A DNA stretch of 64,000 nucleotides, from assembly GCF_028649395.1 (NCBI RefSeq), contig NZ_JAQSUW010000009.1:141989-205988 (forward strand). Reading direction: 5' to 3'. Below the pieces are notes generated by a model. The model made no database searches, was not told the origin of the DNA, and was given only the letters and a program-made list of their open reading frames with translations. Below are positions 9,442-17,714 of the stretch, one piece after another (position 1 is the first letter of the stretch; each line of letters starts with the position of its first letter). Origin of the DNA: Pseudomonas sp. Gutcm_11s. Its GTDB lineage: Bacteria; Pseudomonadota; Gammaproteobacteria; Pseudomonadales; Pseudomonadaceae. A program made the position numbers and the translations under genes.

Positions 9442-10938
9442 ATGAGTACCGTCGCCCACTTCATCAATGGCGAAATCGTGCTGCGCAACGGCCGCACCGC
9501 CCAGGTCTTCAACCCGTCCATCGGCGAGCCGGTGCGTCAGGTCGAACTGGCCGATCGCGCCACCATCCAGTCCGCCATCGACGCCGCCAAGGCTGCCTTC
9601 CCGGCCTGGCGCAACACCCCGCCGGCCAAGCGCGCCCAGGTCATGTTCCGCTTCAAGCAACTGCTGGAGCAGAACAAAGACAAGATCGCCGCGCTGATCA
9701 GCGAAGAGCACGGCAAGACCATCGAAGACGCCATCGGCGAGTTGCAGCGCGGCATCGAGAACGTCGAATACGCCTGCGGCGCCCCCGAGCTGCTGAAGGG
9801 CGAGTACAACCGCAACGTCGGCCCGAACATCGACAGCTGGAGCGACTTCCAGCCGCTGGGCGTGGTTGCCGGTATCACCCCGTTCAACTTCCCGGCCATG
9901 GTGCCGCTGTGGATGTACCCGCTGGCCATCGCCTGCGGCAACTGCTTCATCCTCAAGCCGTCCGAGCGTGACCCGAGCTCCACCCTGTACATCGCCCAGC
10001 TGCTGCACGAAGCCGGCCTGCCCAAGGGCGTGATCGGCGTGATCAACGGCGACAAGGAAGCGGTGGACGCGCTGATCGAAGCGCCGGAAGTCAAAGCCAT
10101 CAGCTTCGTCGGCTCGACCCCGATCGCCGAATACATCTACACCGAGGCCAACAAGCGCGGTAAGCGCGTACAGGCCCTGGGCGGCGCCAAGAACCACGCC
10201 GTGGTACTGCCGGACGCCGACCTCGACAACACCGTCAACGCCCTGATGGGCGCGGCCTACGGCTCCTGTGGCGAGCGCTGCATGGCCATCTCCGTGGCCG
10301 TGGCCGTGGGCGACCAGGTTGCCGACAAGCTGGTCGAGAAACTGGTACCGAAAATCACCGGCCTGAAGATCGGCGCCGGCACCTCCTGCGGCCTGGACAT
10401 GGGCCCGCTGGTTACCGGTGCCGCCCGTGACAAGGTCAAGGGCTACATCGACAGCGGCGTGGCGCAGGGCGCCAAGCTGGTGGTCGACGGCCGCGACATC
10501 TCGGTCGCCGGCAACGAGGCTGGCTTCTTCGTCGGCGGCACCCTGTTCGACCACGTTACCAGCGACATGACCATCTACCAGGAAGAGATCTTCGGCCCGG
10601 TCCTGTGCATCGTCCGCGTCGGCAGCCTGGAAGAGGCGATGAAGCTGATCAACGACCACGAGTACGGCAACGGCACCTGCCTGTTCACCCGCGACGGTGA
10701 AGCGGCGCGCCTGTTCTGCGACGAGATCGAAGTCGGCATGGTCGGCGTCAACGTACCGCTGCCGGTACCGGTGGCCTACCACAGCTTCGGCGGCTGGAAG
10801 CGCTCGCTGTTCGGCGACCTGCACGCCTACGGCCCGGACGGTGTGCGCTTCTACACCAAGCGCAAGACCATCACCCAGCGCTGGCCGCAGCGCGCCAGCC
10901 ACGAGGCGGCGCAATTCGCCTTCCCGAGCAATAGCTGA
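9442..10938 (+). CDS. bauC: CoA-acylating 3-oxopropanoate / methylmalonate-semialdehyde dehydrogenase
   Basis: A 498-residue aldehyde dehydrogenase of the CoA-dependent class. The catalytic cysteine is Cys280 in 'GSCGERCMAIS'; the ITPFNFP and GSTPIAEYI motifs belong to the MmsA branch, and the general-base glutamate of hydrolytic ALDHs is replaced ('LGGAKNHAVV'), as expected for acylating enzymes. In this operon it should turn malonate semialdehyde from BauA into acetyl-CoA. It follows bauB by 57 bases and ends at a strong intrinsic terminator. bauD, the permease of the P. aeruginosa operon, is not present downstream. Confidence 0.93.
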   Translation: MSTVAHFINGEIVLRNGRTAQVFNPSIGEPVRQVELADRATIQSAIDAAKAAFPAWRNTPPAKRAQVMFRFKQLLEQNKDKIAALISEEHGKTIEDAIGELQRGIENVEYACGAPELLKGEYNRNVGPNIDSWSDFQPLGVVAGITPFNFPAMVPLWMYPLAIACGNCFILKPSERDPSSTLYIAQLLHEAGLPKGVIGVINGDKEAVDALIEAPEVKAISFVGSTPIAEYIYTEANKRGKRVQALGGAKNHAVVLPDADLDNTVNALMGAAYGSCGERCMAISVAVAVGDQVADKLVEKLVPKITGLKIGAGTSCGLDMGPLVTGAARDKVKGYIDSGVAQGAKLVVDGRDISVAGNEAGFFVGGTLFDHVTSDMTIYQEEIFGPVLCIVRVGSLEEAMKLINDHEYGNGTCLFTRDGEAARLFCDEIEVGMVGVNVPLPVPVAYHSFGGWKRSLFGDLHAYGPDGVRFYTKRKTITQRWPQRASHEAAQFAFPSNS

Positions 10939-10946
10939 TGTAAGCC

Positions 10947-10977
10947 AAGGGCCGGTCGCAAGACCGGCCCTTTTTTG
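10947..10977 (+). terminator. Intrinsic terminator of bauABC
   Basis: AAGGGCCGGTC / GACCGGCCCTT stem with a 4-nt loop followed by six T residues, 8 bases after the bauC stop. A textbook rho-independent terminator on the plus strand. Confidence 0.92.
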
Positions 10978-11171
10978 TGCTGCCGGTGCATGCCGCGCAG
11001 CACCGTTCCAACCTCGTTAAACCCTGCCGCGCGGGCGCGGCATTGGTGCAGTGACCCGGCGCAGACCGGGAAGCGGCACCCCTTGGGTGAGCGGACTCAC
11101 GGCCACGTGACCTGCAAGCCCGCTCTCCCAAGGGCAGCCCACTTCAATCACAAGAAGAGGACACCCTTGCA

Positions 11172-11954
11172 ATGAGCAAACCCATGATTGGCCTTCCCCT
11201 GTGCCGCTGGCAGCTGACCGACCGCGACATTGGCTGGTTCCACTTGGTGGGCGAGAAATACATTCAGGCCGTCACCGGCTTCGGCGCCTTCCCGCTGATG
11301 ATCCCGGCCTTCGGCGACGACCTGGACATGGAGACCGTGCTCGATAACGTCTCCGGCATCATGTTTGGCGGCTCCCTGTCCAACGTGCACCCGAGCTTCT
11401 ACGGCGACGACCACCCCGGCCTGGGCCTGGCCGACAAACCCCGCGACGCCACCGTTCTGCGTCTGATGCGCGCCTGCATCGACCGTGGCATTCCTTTCCT
11501 CGGCATCTGCCGCGGTGTGCAGGAACTCAACGTGTTGTACGGCGGCACCCTGCACCGCGAAGTGCACAACGTGCCGGGCCGTCTCGACCACCGCGAGGTG
11601 AAGGACGTACCGGACAACGTGGCCTACGGCCCGATCCACAAGGTCGCCCTGACCGAGGGCGGCGTGCTGCACAAGCTGCTCGGCGAGCGCGAGATCACCG
11701 TCAACTCGCTGCATGGGCAGGGCATTGATCGCCTTGGCGAAGGCCTACAGGTCGAGGCCGTTTGCGAGGACGGGCAGATCGAGGCGGTCAGCGTGATTGG
11801 CGCCAAGGCGTTTGCGGTCGGTGTGCAGTGGCACCCGGAGTATCGCTATTGGGAGAAGGACGATTACAACGCGCTGATTGGGGCGTTTCATGAGGCGGCG
11901 AGGGAGTATCAGAAGGCTAAGGCTGCTAAAAAGCGGGAAGCGGAACTAGCCTAG
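11172..11954 (+). CDS. Gamma-glutamyl-gamma-aminobutyrate hydrolase family protein (PuuD/PauD-like)
   Basis: A 260-residue class I glutamine-amidotransferase-like hydrolase (peptidase C26). The nucleophile is Cys113 in 'FLGICRGVQELN', and the catalytic His-x-Glu pair is in 'GVQWHPEYR' near residue 220. The family releases GABA or related omega-amino acids from gamma-glutamyl intermediates of polyamine breakdown. Next to bauABC this suggests a link from polyamines to beta-alanine, but a terminator lies between them, so it has its own promoter. Codon choice drifts away from GC-rich bias in the last 80 bases, just before the AT-rich insert. Confidence 0.88.
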   Translation: MSKPMIGLPLCRWQLTDRDIGWFHLVGEKYIQAVTGFGAFPLMIPAFGDDLDMETVLDNVSGIMFGGSLSNVHPSFYGDDHPGLGLADKPRDATVLRLMRACIDRGIPFLGICRGVQELNVLYGGTLHREVHNVPGRLDHREVKDVPDNVAYGPIHKVALTEGGVLHKLLGEREITVNSLHGQGIDRLGEGLQVEAVCEDGQIEAVSVIGAKAFAVGVQWHPEYRYWEKDDYNALIGAFHEAAREYQKAKAAKKREAELA

Positions 11955-11972
11955 TGTCGTTATTTGTATGTG

Positions 11973-11999
11973 AAAAGCCCATCAAATGATGGGCTTTTT
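11973..11999 (+). terminator. Intrinsic terminator
   Basis: AAAAGCCCATC / GATGGGCTTTT stem with a 4-nt loop and a T-run, 18 bases after the hydrolase stop. The A-run on the other side lets it act in both directions, so it may also end the convergent minus-strand gene at 12029. Confidence 0.9.
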
Positions 12000-12028
12000 C
12001 ATTGAGGGCGCGCTATGGGCGATAAGTT

Positions 12029-13159
12029 TTAAATATCTGCTGCTGATCCAATAAGTTCTAGTGTGGTTATTGCATCAAGAGTCCAGCTGCCTCCTTTCCT
12101 TTGCAACTGTCCCTTAGCCAAGATTTTAAGTCCAGAGCTATGGGCGCTGACAGCCTTTAGATAAAATTCAGGGCCTAGCTGCATGCGGACTTCTATCTTT
12201 CCATGCTTGTCATGGTTGGTTCGTGTGGAAATGGTTCTTCTTGAAGTATCCTTTGATGGATTGTCTACACAATGTAGGTTGACTACATGTCCAGATATTT
12301 CGTCTGCTTTTGGAGTGACTATCTTTAATTGCTCTGATACGAAGTGCAGCATTTCCACTTCCGGCTCCGCAATTCTTCGTGTTCTAAAAGTTGCGATGTC
12401 TTCACTCGGGGCAATGCAAGATGCCCACTCAATCTCTATGTCATAGCGCATCCGGCCATCTAGGCTTATTTCTGCTATGGCATCGCACATTTTTGAATTT
12501 AAGGCAGTGTCATACGAATTTAAGAGGATTCCTGGTTCGTTAAACTCGACGGCCTTGCCTAGTAGTGATAGCCCACGGGCGACGCGTTCAATGATTTTTC
12601 TTTCAGATGGCGGCTCAAAGAGGTCAAGCGTTTTGCTCGATTTTGACATTGAAGACGATATTTCAAATCCAAAGCTTCCTTTGAATGTATGGCAGAAATC
12701 AAAGTTTTTAATTAAAGATATGGCTCCAGAGGGGATGTCATCGTAATAGGGCTTTGCATCAATTTCCGAAGAGGCAGAATAGAGTATTAAGTTGCGAATC
12801 GCCTTTACATGTCTTGGTGCATCTTCGACAGGAATCGAGAACTCATGGTCAGGTATTTCGAGCCTTATTAGCATTGAGTCGGCGTGGTCGCTGACGATAT
12901 CTGCGGCTAATTCGGTTAATGTAATGTTATGTATTTGGCTTAATGCTGATAGTGTGTCGTAGATGCTTTTTTCTGAGCCTAAGTATTTTGAATTGGTTGG
13001 CAGAATTATATCCAGTCCCTCCATTTCTGGATGTATGAACGTTTGTCTGCGAGAGCCAAATCCAGAAGCTCGCTGCCACCCTAGCTTAAGCATGTGAGCA
13101 GTAAGGTCTTCAAGGGCTATGCGTCCGGCTAGCGATTCAAAACTCCGGTTGGTGCTCAT
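12029..13159 (-). CDS. Unknown protein, partner of DUF4365 gene
   Basis: A 376-residue soluble protein that I do not recognise. It is visibly AT-rich with non-host codon use, unlike all flanking genes. Residues about 12-55 ('HMLKLGWQRASGFGSRRQTF', then HPEMEGLDIILPTN) faintly resemble the HicA/dsRBD-like pattern, but the catalytic His of HicA toxins is replaced by Arg. The rest is alpha/beta with a central Ser-rich stretch. Its start overlaps the end of the DUF4365 gene by 4 bases (ATGA), so the two are translationally coupled. A defence or conflict role is inferred from context only. Confidence 0.7.
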   Translation of the reverse strand: MSTNRSFESLAGRIALEDLTAHMLKLGWQRASGFGSRRQTFIHPEMEGLDIILPTNSKYLGSEKSIYDTLSALSQIHNITLTELAADIVSDHADSMLIRLEIPDHEFSIPVEDAPRHVKAIRNLILYSASSEIDAKPYYDDIPSGAISLIKNFDFCHTFKGSFGFEISSSMSKSSKTLDLFEPPSERKIIERVARGLSLLGKAVEFNEPGILLNSYDTALNSKMCDAIAEISLDGRMRYDIEIEWASCIAPSEDIATFRTRRIAEPEVEMLHFVSEQLKIVTPKADEISGHVVNLHCVDNPSKDTSRRTISTRTNHDKHGKIEVRMQLGPEFYLKAVSAHSSGLKILAKGQLQRKGGSWTLDAITTLELIGSAADI

Positions 13160-13665
13160 TTTTTGGCTCCAAGGAGTAATTTTTTTTGTTGTTCGACTAG
13201 CCAGTCGGGTGTTAGTAGTTGGCTTCTAGGTATTCGAATTCTTATTGATGATTTATTTGTGGTTGCTGGGCCGTCGATAAAATAGTAATAGCAGCACTTC
13301 TTAAAAACAAGCTCTTCTTCGCAAATATTTATCCAAGAGCTTTGGTCCTGCGGAAGGCAGCATAATATTAGTGCGAATGGTAGATAGCCTTCGTCTCTTC
13401 GATAAATGTATCGATTGTATGCTTCTGCGTCCATGTCATAAGTTACGTGTTCTGGCTCAAGACTCCAGTTTATGGAGGATTTCAATTGAAATTCAATTAT
13501 TGGGCCTAGGTCAATAACCTTTGATCCGTGTTTAGAAAGGCGGCGTACTTCTACGTCTGTTCCGTAGTCATGCTGGACTGAATTGAGTGAAAGCCCTGAG
13601 CGAGAAATAACTGCGTTTACATACGATATGCTTAGAGATTCTTGGATTAATTGTATTGGTAGCAT
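13156..13665 (-). CDS. DUF4365-like predicted nuclease-fold protein
   Basis: A 169-residue protein. 'HDYGTDVEVRRL' near residues 30-45 followed by 'IIEFQLKSS' near residues 58-66 gives the D...(E)xQxK arrangement of DUF4365 and related restriction-endonuclease-like folds (the Mrr-type QxK variant). 'WINICEEELVF' later is also typical. It is AT-rich and lies upstream of, and overlaps, the unknown partner gene. DUF4365 proteins recur in accessory islands and are suspected DNA-acting effectors; activity here is untested. Family call by eye, moderately sure. Confidence 0.65.
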   Translation of the reverse strand: MLPIQLIQESLSISYVNAVISRSGLSLNSVQHDYGTDVEVRRLSKHGSKVIDLGPIIEFQLKSSINWSLEPEHVTYDMDAEAYNRYIYRRDEGYLPFALILCCLPQDQSSWINICEEELVFKKCCYYYFIDGPATTNKSSIRIRIPRSQLLTPDWLVEQQKKLLLGAKK

Positions 13666-13761
13666 TGTGTATGTGATTCTTTCTTGGTAGAGAGATTAGT
13701 GAAATTTGACTGCAATAGGGTTTCGATGGGACCGCCACCACGCTTTTCGCCTTCCCGGCGA

Positions 13762-13966
13762 GTTACTTTCTCTTTGCTTGTGCAAAGAGAAAGTAACCAA
13801 AGAGAAAGCACACCCGGCATCCGGGTCTCGCTGCGCGAGACTTCCTTCGTTCCATCATTGCTCCAGGGGCCCGCCGCGAAGGGCCATCCTTGGCCCATCG
13901 CGTCTCTCGCGGCATCCATGCCGCTCAACCCCTTACACAACGATTCCACTCAGCCTCCTGACGGGA
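13762..13966 (+). repeat. Dispersed-type repeat, copy A
   Basis: Begins with a perfect 15-bp hairpin (GTTACTTTCTCTTTG at 13762-13776 and its complement at 13783-13797) and continues with CAAAGAGAAAG, an ATCCGGGTCTCGCTGCGC block, and ends near CTGACGGG. Copy B on the opposite strand shares this order with many substitutions. Sequence of this type is dispersed in Pseudomonas genomes; that statement is from memory. Confidence 0.8.
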
Positions 13967-14103
13967 CATGATCCCGGCCCGATCTTTTGGTGTGATCTCG
14001 GTGCTGTAGTGCTGGCGTTTGGGTGCGGTGGCTCGGGCTGCGCCAGCAGAGATCTGCCGACAACTCCGATTAGCTCAAAACGCGAAACCTTCATGCGCGC
14101 AAA

Positions 14104-14307
14104 CTCCCCGTCAGTAGGCCGAGTGGAGGTGTTGCGTAGGGGGGCGCGAGGCATGGACGCCGAGCGAGGAACGAAGGGACAGGGACGTCCCTTCGTGACG
14201 GCCCCCGGAGCGGCGCCGGAAGGAGGGGAGTCGAGCGCAGCGAGACCCGGATGTCGGGGTGCCCTTCTCTTTGGTTACTTTCTCTTGGGCAAACAAGAGA
14301 AAGTGAC
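14104..14307 (-). repeat. Dispersed-type repeat, copy B (inverted)
   Basis: Read on the minus strand from 14307 it starts with a 14-bp hairpin (GTCACTTTCTCTTG, one wobble mismatch) and then repeats copy A block by block: AACCAAAGAGAA, ATCCGGGTCTCGCTGCGC, CTTCGTTCC, TCCATGCC and CTGACGGGG. Divergence between the copies shows this is not a recent duplication. Confidence 0.8.
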
Positions 14308-14539
14308 GCGCCGTGCAAGGCGCAACCTGTAGTCGAAAGACGAGGAACGCGATTAGGGAGAAATGCGAGAGGGGAGGCGCCGAATGAAGAAGCCAGCAAC
14401 CAGGTCCATGAGCGAGGAATCGCGGCGTCAACGGCCATGAATGCATCCCTGCAAGTCGATGCCCCGACCTTACTCCAGGATGCTGGCCCAATGCCACAGC
14501 TGAACAACTAGTCAGTTACCAAACCACCTCCCAGAAAAG

Positions 14540-14563
14540 AAGAAGCCCCGCCAAAGCGGGGCT
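14540..14563 (-). terminator. Intrinsic terminator of exported-protein gene
   Basis: AGCCCCGC / GCGGGGCT stem with a CAAA (TTTG on the minus strand) loop. On the minus strand it is followed by a T/C-rich tract (TTCTTCTTTTC), 6 bases past the stop of the gene at 14569-14916. Confidence 0.85.
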
Positions 14564-14568
14564 CCCAG

Positions 14569-14916
14569 TCACCAGCGATAGTCGTCGTGATGATGACGAC
14601 GATGATGCTTACGCCAGTGCTTGTGATGGTGACGCGGCGCCGGCACGTAATACACCGGCCCCGGCCTGTAGTACACCGGCCGCTCCACATAGACCGGCTG
14701 CGGGTAATAAGCCACCGGAGGCGGTGGCGGCGCATAGTAGACCGGCTCTGGCTCATAGACCCGAGCCGGTCGCTGGCTGGCGATAACTCCACCGATGATG
14801 GCGCCGACCGCAACACCCGCGGCCACATCGCCGCCGTCTGCCGCTTGGGCCTGTTGCTCGCCAGCGAGAGCAAGGCTGGCGATCAGGCCGGTAATGAGGG
14901 GGATACGCGAAAGCAT
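14569..14916 (-). CDS. Small exported glycine-zipper, Tyr/Pro- and His-rich protein
   Basis: A 115-residue protein. A signal peptide ends near AQA at residue 25. Residues 28-48 (GDVAAGVAVGAIIGGVIAS) form a glycine zipper of the type found in outer-membrane-associated small proteins. Residues 55-95 are repeated VYY/PPP/PVY units, and the tail (residues 96-113) is a His/Lys/Arg cluster that could bind metal or anionic surfaces. AGGAG precedes the ATG and its own terminator follows, so it is a single-gene unit. Function unknown. Confidence 0.75.
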   Translation of the reverse strand: MLSRIPLITGLIASLALAGEQQAQAADGGDVAAGVAVGAIIGGVIASQRPARVYEPEPVYYAPPPPPVAYYPQPVYVERPVYYRPGPVYYVPAPRHHHKHWRKHHRRHHHDDYRW

Positions 14917-15201
14917 GGTCGAGACTCCTGTATCACCGGAGGTTTCCGGTTACTGCGTTCGACTGTATGCACCGCGATACTTTCCCGGCGGCTGTGTAAA
15001 TCCTATGTAAAAGAGCGACTTGCGCCGTTCGTCTGGTTGCTGGGTGCAAGGCTGAGAGGCACTGCAGGCGAGGCGGGAAAGCCGCGTGCTAGAGCCGTTG
15101 CGCTCACCGCGCGCGCGGCCGCTTGAGCGCAGCGCGGAGCAAGTCCGGTTTTTTGCGCTTTACTGCTAGCCGAGGGTTCACGGGAGAGCGGGGGCAATCC
15201 G

Positions 15202-15924
15202 ATGAATTCAGCCAAGGCCTGGCGACTGGGCTCGGTGCTGGCGCTAGGGGTAGCGCTGGGCCTGGGCGGCTGCTCCGGGCAACTGGACCACGCCAGCATC
15301 ATCAGCAAAACCACCGAACTCAAACCCGGCGAACTGCTGCAGAGCGACGTGGATCGCATGGCCACCCTGGCCATGCGCAACAACCTCAATAGCCTGTACC
15401 TGCTGCTGGGCAAGCTTTACCAGCGCAACCCGCGCGAGTGGCGCAAGACCGGGCTGCCGAACCGCACGGCGGCGGAGCAGGCGATCCACCAGGCCATCGA
15501 ACTGAACCAGCCGTTGCCGCAGCTTGGCGGCCGGCGCGACGTGGCGGCGCTCAGCTACTCATTGAGTCCGGATTTCCAGGGCGACCGCGTCGGCGCCTTC
15601 ATCTATTCGCTGGGCAGCATGTTGATCACCGCCCACGGCGGGCGCACCGAGTTCTACCTGACCGATTCGTTCGATGCGCAGTTCATCCACAACGCCGCGC
15701 GCAACATCGAGAAGGCCGCCTGGATGCTCGCCCAACGGCGCGACGAGCAGGGCCGCCCGCTGCTGCTATCCAACGACGAGGGCAACCTCAGCTATGCGGT
15801 GGAGTTCGGCAAGATGACGGCGCGCCTGGACCTGCTCACCCATGTGCTGGAGGAGCGCTACCGGCGCCTCGGGGTGAACTACGCGCAGAGCCTGCTGTTC
15901 ATCAACTTCCTGCCGGTGCAGTAG
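15202..15924 (+). CDS. Predicted lipoprotein, unknown function
   Basis: A 240-residue protein with signal peptide and lipobox LGGC (lipidated Cys near residue 25). The second residue after Cys is not Asp (CSGQ), so outer-membrane sorting is likely. The mature part is mostly helical ('MRNNLNSLYLLLGKLYQRNP', 'AARNIEKAAWMLAQRR') and looks like a conserved pseudomonad protein, but I do not recognise a domain. It stands alone, 61 bases before a GNAT gene on the same strand. Confidence 0.75.
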   Translation: MNSAKAWRLGSVLALGVALGLGGCSGQLDHASIISKTTELKPGELLQSDVDRMATLAMRNNLNSLYLLLGKLYQRNPREWRKTGLPNRTAAEQAIHQAIELNQPLPQLGGRRDVAALSYSLSPDFQGDRVGAFIYSLGSMLITAHGGRTEFYLTDSFDAQFIHNAARNIEKAAWMLAQRRDEQGRPLLLSNDEGNLSYAVEFGKMTARLDLLTHVLEERYRRLGVNYAQSLLFINFLPVQ

Positions 15925-15984
15925 CTAGGTGCGCAGGTGTCCGGGATACTCGGGCGCTGTCTATCCGTTGCCGCTGGAGCCTGT

Positions 15985-16440
15985 GTGAAACTCGATTGGT
16001 TACGCGCCCACCCCGAGCACTGCGATACGGTTGCTACGTGGTTGTACCGACAGTTCCCCTATGAGTTCGCCGAGCAGGCGCTGGCCGACTGGCAGGCGGA
16101 GTTTCGCGCTGGTCAGGAGAATGGCGACTGGCAGATGCGGATCGTCCTGGACGAGGGGCGAGTGCTCGGCTGCGCCGGTCTGGCGCGCGATGACTTGCCC
16201 CAGCGCCCCGAGCTGGCGCCGTGGCTGGCGTGTGTCTATGTCTTGCCCGAGATGCGCGGGCAGGGGTTGGCGGAGCGCCTGGTCGAGAGCATCTGTGCAA
16301 CGGCCAGCGAACGCGGCCACCGCAGCCTCTATCTGCATACCCATGATCGTGCCGACTACTACGCGAAGCGTGGCTGGCAGATGCTGGAACGCTTCCAGGC
16401 ATGGGGCGGCGAGCACAGCCTGATGATTCGCCAGCTGTAG
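15985..16440 (+). CDS. GNAT-family N-acetyltransferase
   Basis: Starts at GTG 15985, with GGAG 5 bases upstream; an earlier in-frame ATG at 15937 lacks such a site. The 151-residue protein has the GNAT motif A 'CVYVLPEMRGQGLAERLV' (acetyl-CoA pyrophosphate loop RGQGLA near residues 90-95) and motif B 'YLHTHDRADYYAKRGW' typical of small-molecule acetyltransferases. Substrate unknown. It is convergent with the binding-protein gene at 16449. Confidence 0.85.
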   Translation: MKLDWLRAHPEHCDTVATWLYRQFPYEFAEQALADWQAEFRAGQENGDWQMRIVLDEGRVLGCAGLARDDLPQRPELAPWLACVYVLPEMRGQGLAERLVESICATASERGHRSLYLHTHDRADYYAKRGWQMLERFQAWGGEHSLMIRQL

Positions 16441-16448
16441 CGGCGGCG

Positions 16449-17174
16449 CTACTCCTCCCACTTGCGCAGGATCTTCTGCAGCGCGCCGCTGGCGCGGACC
16501 TGCTTCAGCGCGGCAGCGAACTGCTTGGCGCGGGCCTCGTCGCCCTTGGCGAAGGCGACGTAGCGCGGCATCTCCACCAGTGGTTTGGGCAGCAGGCGCA
16601 CGCTGGCCTGTGCGCGCTGTTCCTGGATGAAATAGAGCAGCTGAGTGCGGTCGCCGACGATGATGTCGATGCGCCCAGCCAGCAGCATGGACACCAGCTG
16701 GCGCGGGTTCTGCGCGCTGGTGTCGCGGCGCAGGTCGGCCTTGTCGAAATTCGACTCGTAGGCGTAGCCGCGTACCTGGCCGATGACGAACGGGCTGAAG
16801 TCGTCGAGGCTCTGCCAGTCGGTGATCGCCGTCTTGTGGGTGGTCATGAACACGGTGGAGCCGGTGCGGATGGGGCCGACCAGTTCGTACTGTTCTTTGC
16901 GTTCTGGGGTGCCGGCGAACTGGAAGGCCATCTCGGCTTCGCCGCGCTCGAGCATGCGTTTGACCCGCTCCCAGGGGTACAGGCGCAGGTTGTAGGCGAT
17001 GCCGGCCTGGCGCATGACCGCTTCGACCATCTCCACGTCGACGCCGCGCGGGGTGTCGTCGTCCTGGGTGACGAAGCTGTAGGGGGCGAATTGTTCGTCG
17101 CCGACCACGCGCCAGGTTTCGGCGGCGAGCAGCGGGCTGAAGATCAGGAGCAGAAGCAGCGACAGACTGCGCAT
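16449..17174 (-). CDS. Solitary solute-binding protein, family 3
   Basis: A 241-residue periplasmic protein: signal peptide to about residue 18, then an SBP_bac_3 domain with the 'PYSFVTQDD.TPRGVDVEMV' ligand-pocket opening region (residues 30-50). The sequence is closer to solitary sensor-like family-3 proteins than to amino acid transporter components. No permease or ATPase gene is adjacent. It could feed a distant transporter or have another periplasmic role. GGGAGAA precedes the start. Confidence 0.85.
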   Translation of the reverse strand: MRSLSLLLLLIFSPLLAAETWRVVGDEQFAPYSFVTQDDDTPRGVDVEMVEAVMRQAGIAYNLRLYPWERVKRMLERGEAEMAFQFAGTPERKEQYELVGPIRTGSTVFMTTHKTAITDWQSLDDFSPFVIGQVRGYAYESNFDKADLRRDTSAQNPRQLVSMLLAGRIDIIVGDRTQLLYFIQEQRAQASVRLLPKPLVEMPRYVAFAKGDEARAKQFAAALKQVRASGALQKILRKWEE

Positions 17175-17247
17175 CGTGTTCTCCCGAGGGGCGGGCGCCT
17201 AGTGCGCCCGTTCTCTTCAGCCTAGTCGCTGGGCTGGCAGCTGTGCG

Positions 17248-17589
17248 TCAGACCTTGCGCACGAATTCCGACTTCAGCTTCATCGCGCCGATGCCGTCGA
17301 TCTTGCAGTCGATGTCGTGGTCGCCATCCACCAGGCGGATGTTCTTCACCTTGGTACCGACCTTGACCACCAGGGACGAGCCCTTGACCTTGAGGTCCTT
17401 GATCACGGTGACGCTGTCGCCGTCCTGCAGCAGGTTGCCCACCGAGTCCTTGATCACGCGGTCGCCATCGGCATCCTGCGCGGAGGCATCGGCCGACCAC
17501 TCGTGGGCGCACTCCGGGCAGACCAGCTGGGCGCCGTCTTCGTAGGTGTATTCGGAGCTGCACTTGGGGCAGGGTGGCAGGGTACTCAT
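17248..17589 (-). CDS. yjdM: YjdM/PhnA-family zinc-ribbon protein
   Basis: A 113-residue protein with an N-terminal zinc ribbon (CPKC near residues 7-10 and CPEC near 24-27) and a C-terminal KOW/SH3-like PhnA domain ('[20 protein letters not shown]'). Historically named PhnA for a presumed role in alkylphosphonate use, which is not supported by its location outside phn operons; the true function is unclear. Normal family length, single gene. Confidence 0.9.
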   Translation of the reverse strand: MSTLPPCPKCSSEYTYEDGAQLVCPECAHEWSADASAQDADGDRVIKDSVGNLLQDGDSVTVIKDLKVKGSSLVVKVGTKVKNIRLVDGDHDIDCKIDGIGAMKLKSEFVRKV

Positions 17590-17714
17590 GGAAAGGCCTC
17601 GGTCGAACGTAAAGGCCGCAGATTGTATAGGGCTTTTACTGCCTGCGGGCGATTGGTCGAACCGATCCGCCTGCGCCGCCGTCCCACCTTGCAGGAGAAC
17701 GCGGCGGAGGATGC

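Larger units (their letters stand above)
13666..14568. other. Gene-free region holding repeats
   Basis: About 900 bases without a convincing gene. Two ~204-bp repeat copies in inverted orientation (13762-13966 and 14104-14307) make up most of it, with a 137-base spacer. Base 14308 to about 14510 continues with repeat-like GC-rich sequence I cannot place. Several open frames exist here but they run through the repeats and read as Arg/Ser-rich noise. Confidence 0.7.

Noticed and set aside
8986..10914. Minus-strand 642-codon frame opposite bauC
   Set aside because: Antisense shadow of an unmistakable aldehyde dehydrogenase.
13706..14332. Open frames through the inverted repeats
   Set aside because: Arg/Ser-rich translation, no ribosome binding site, and each crosses a repeat boundary; spurious.
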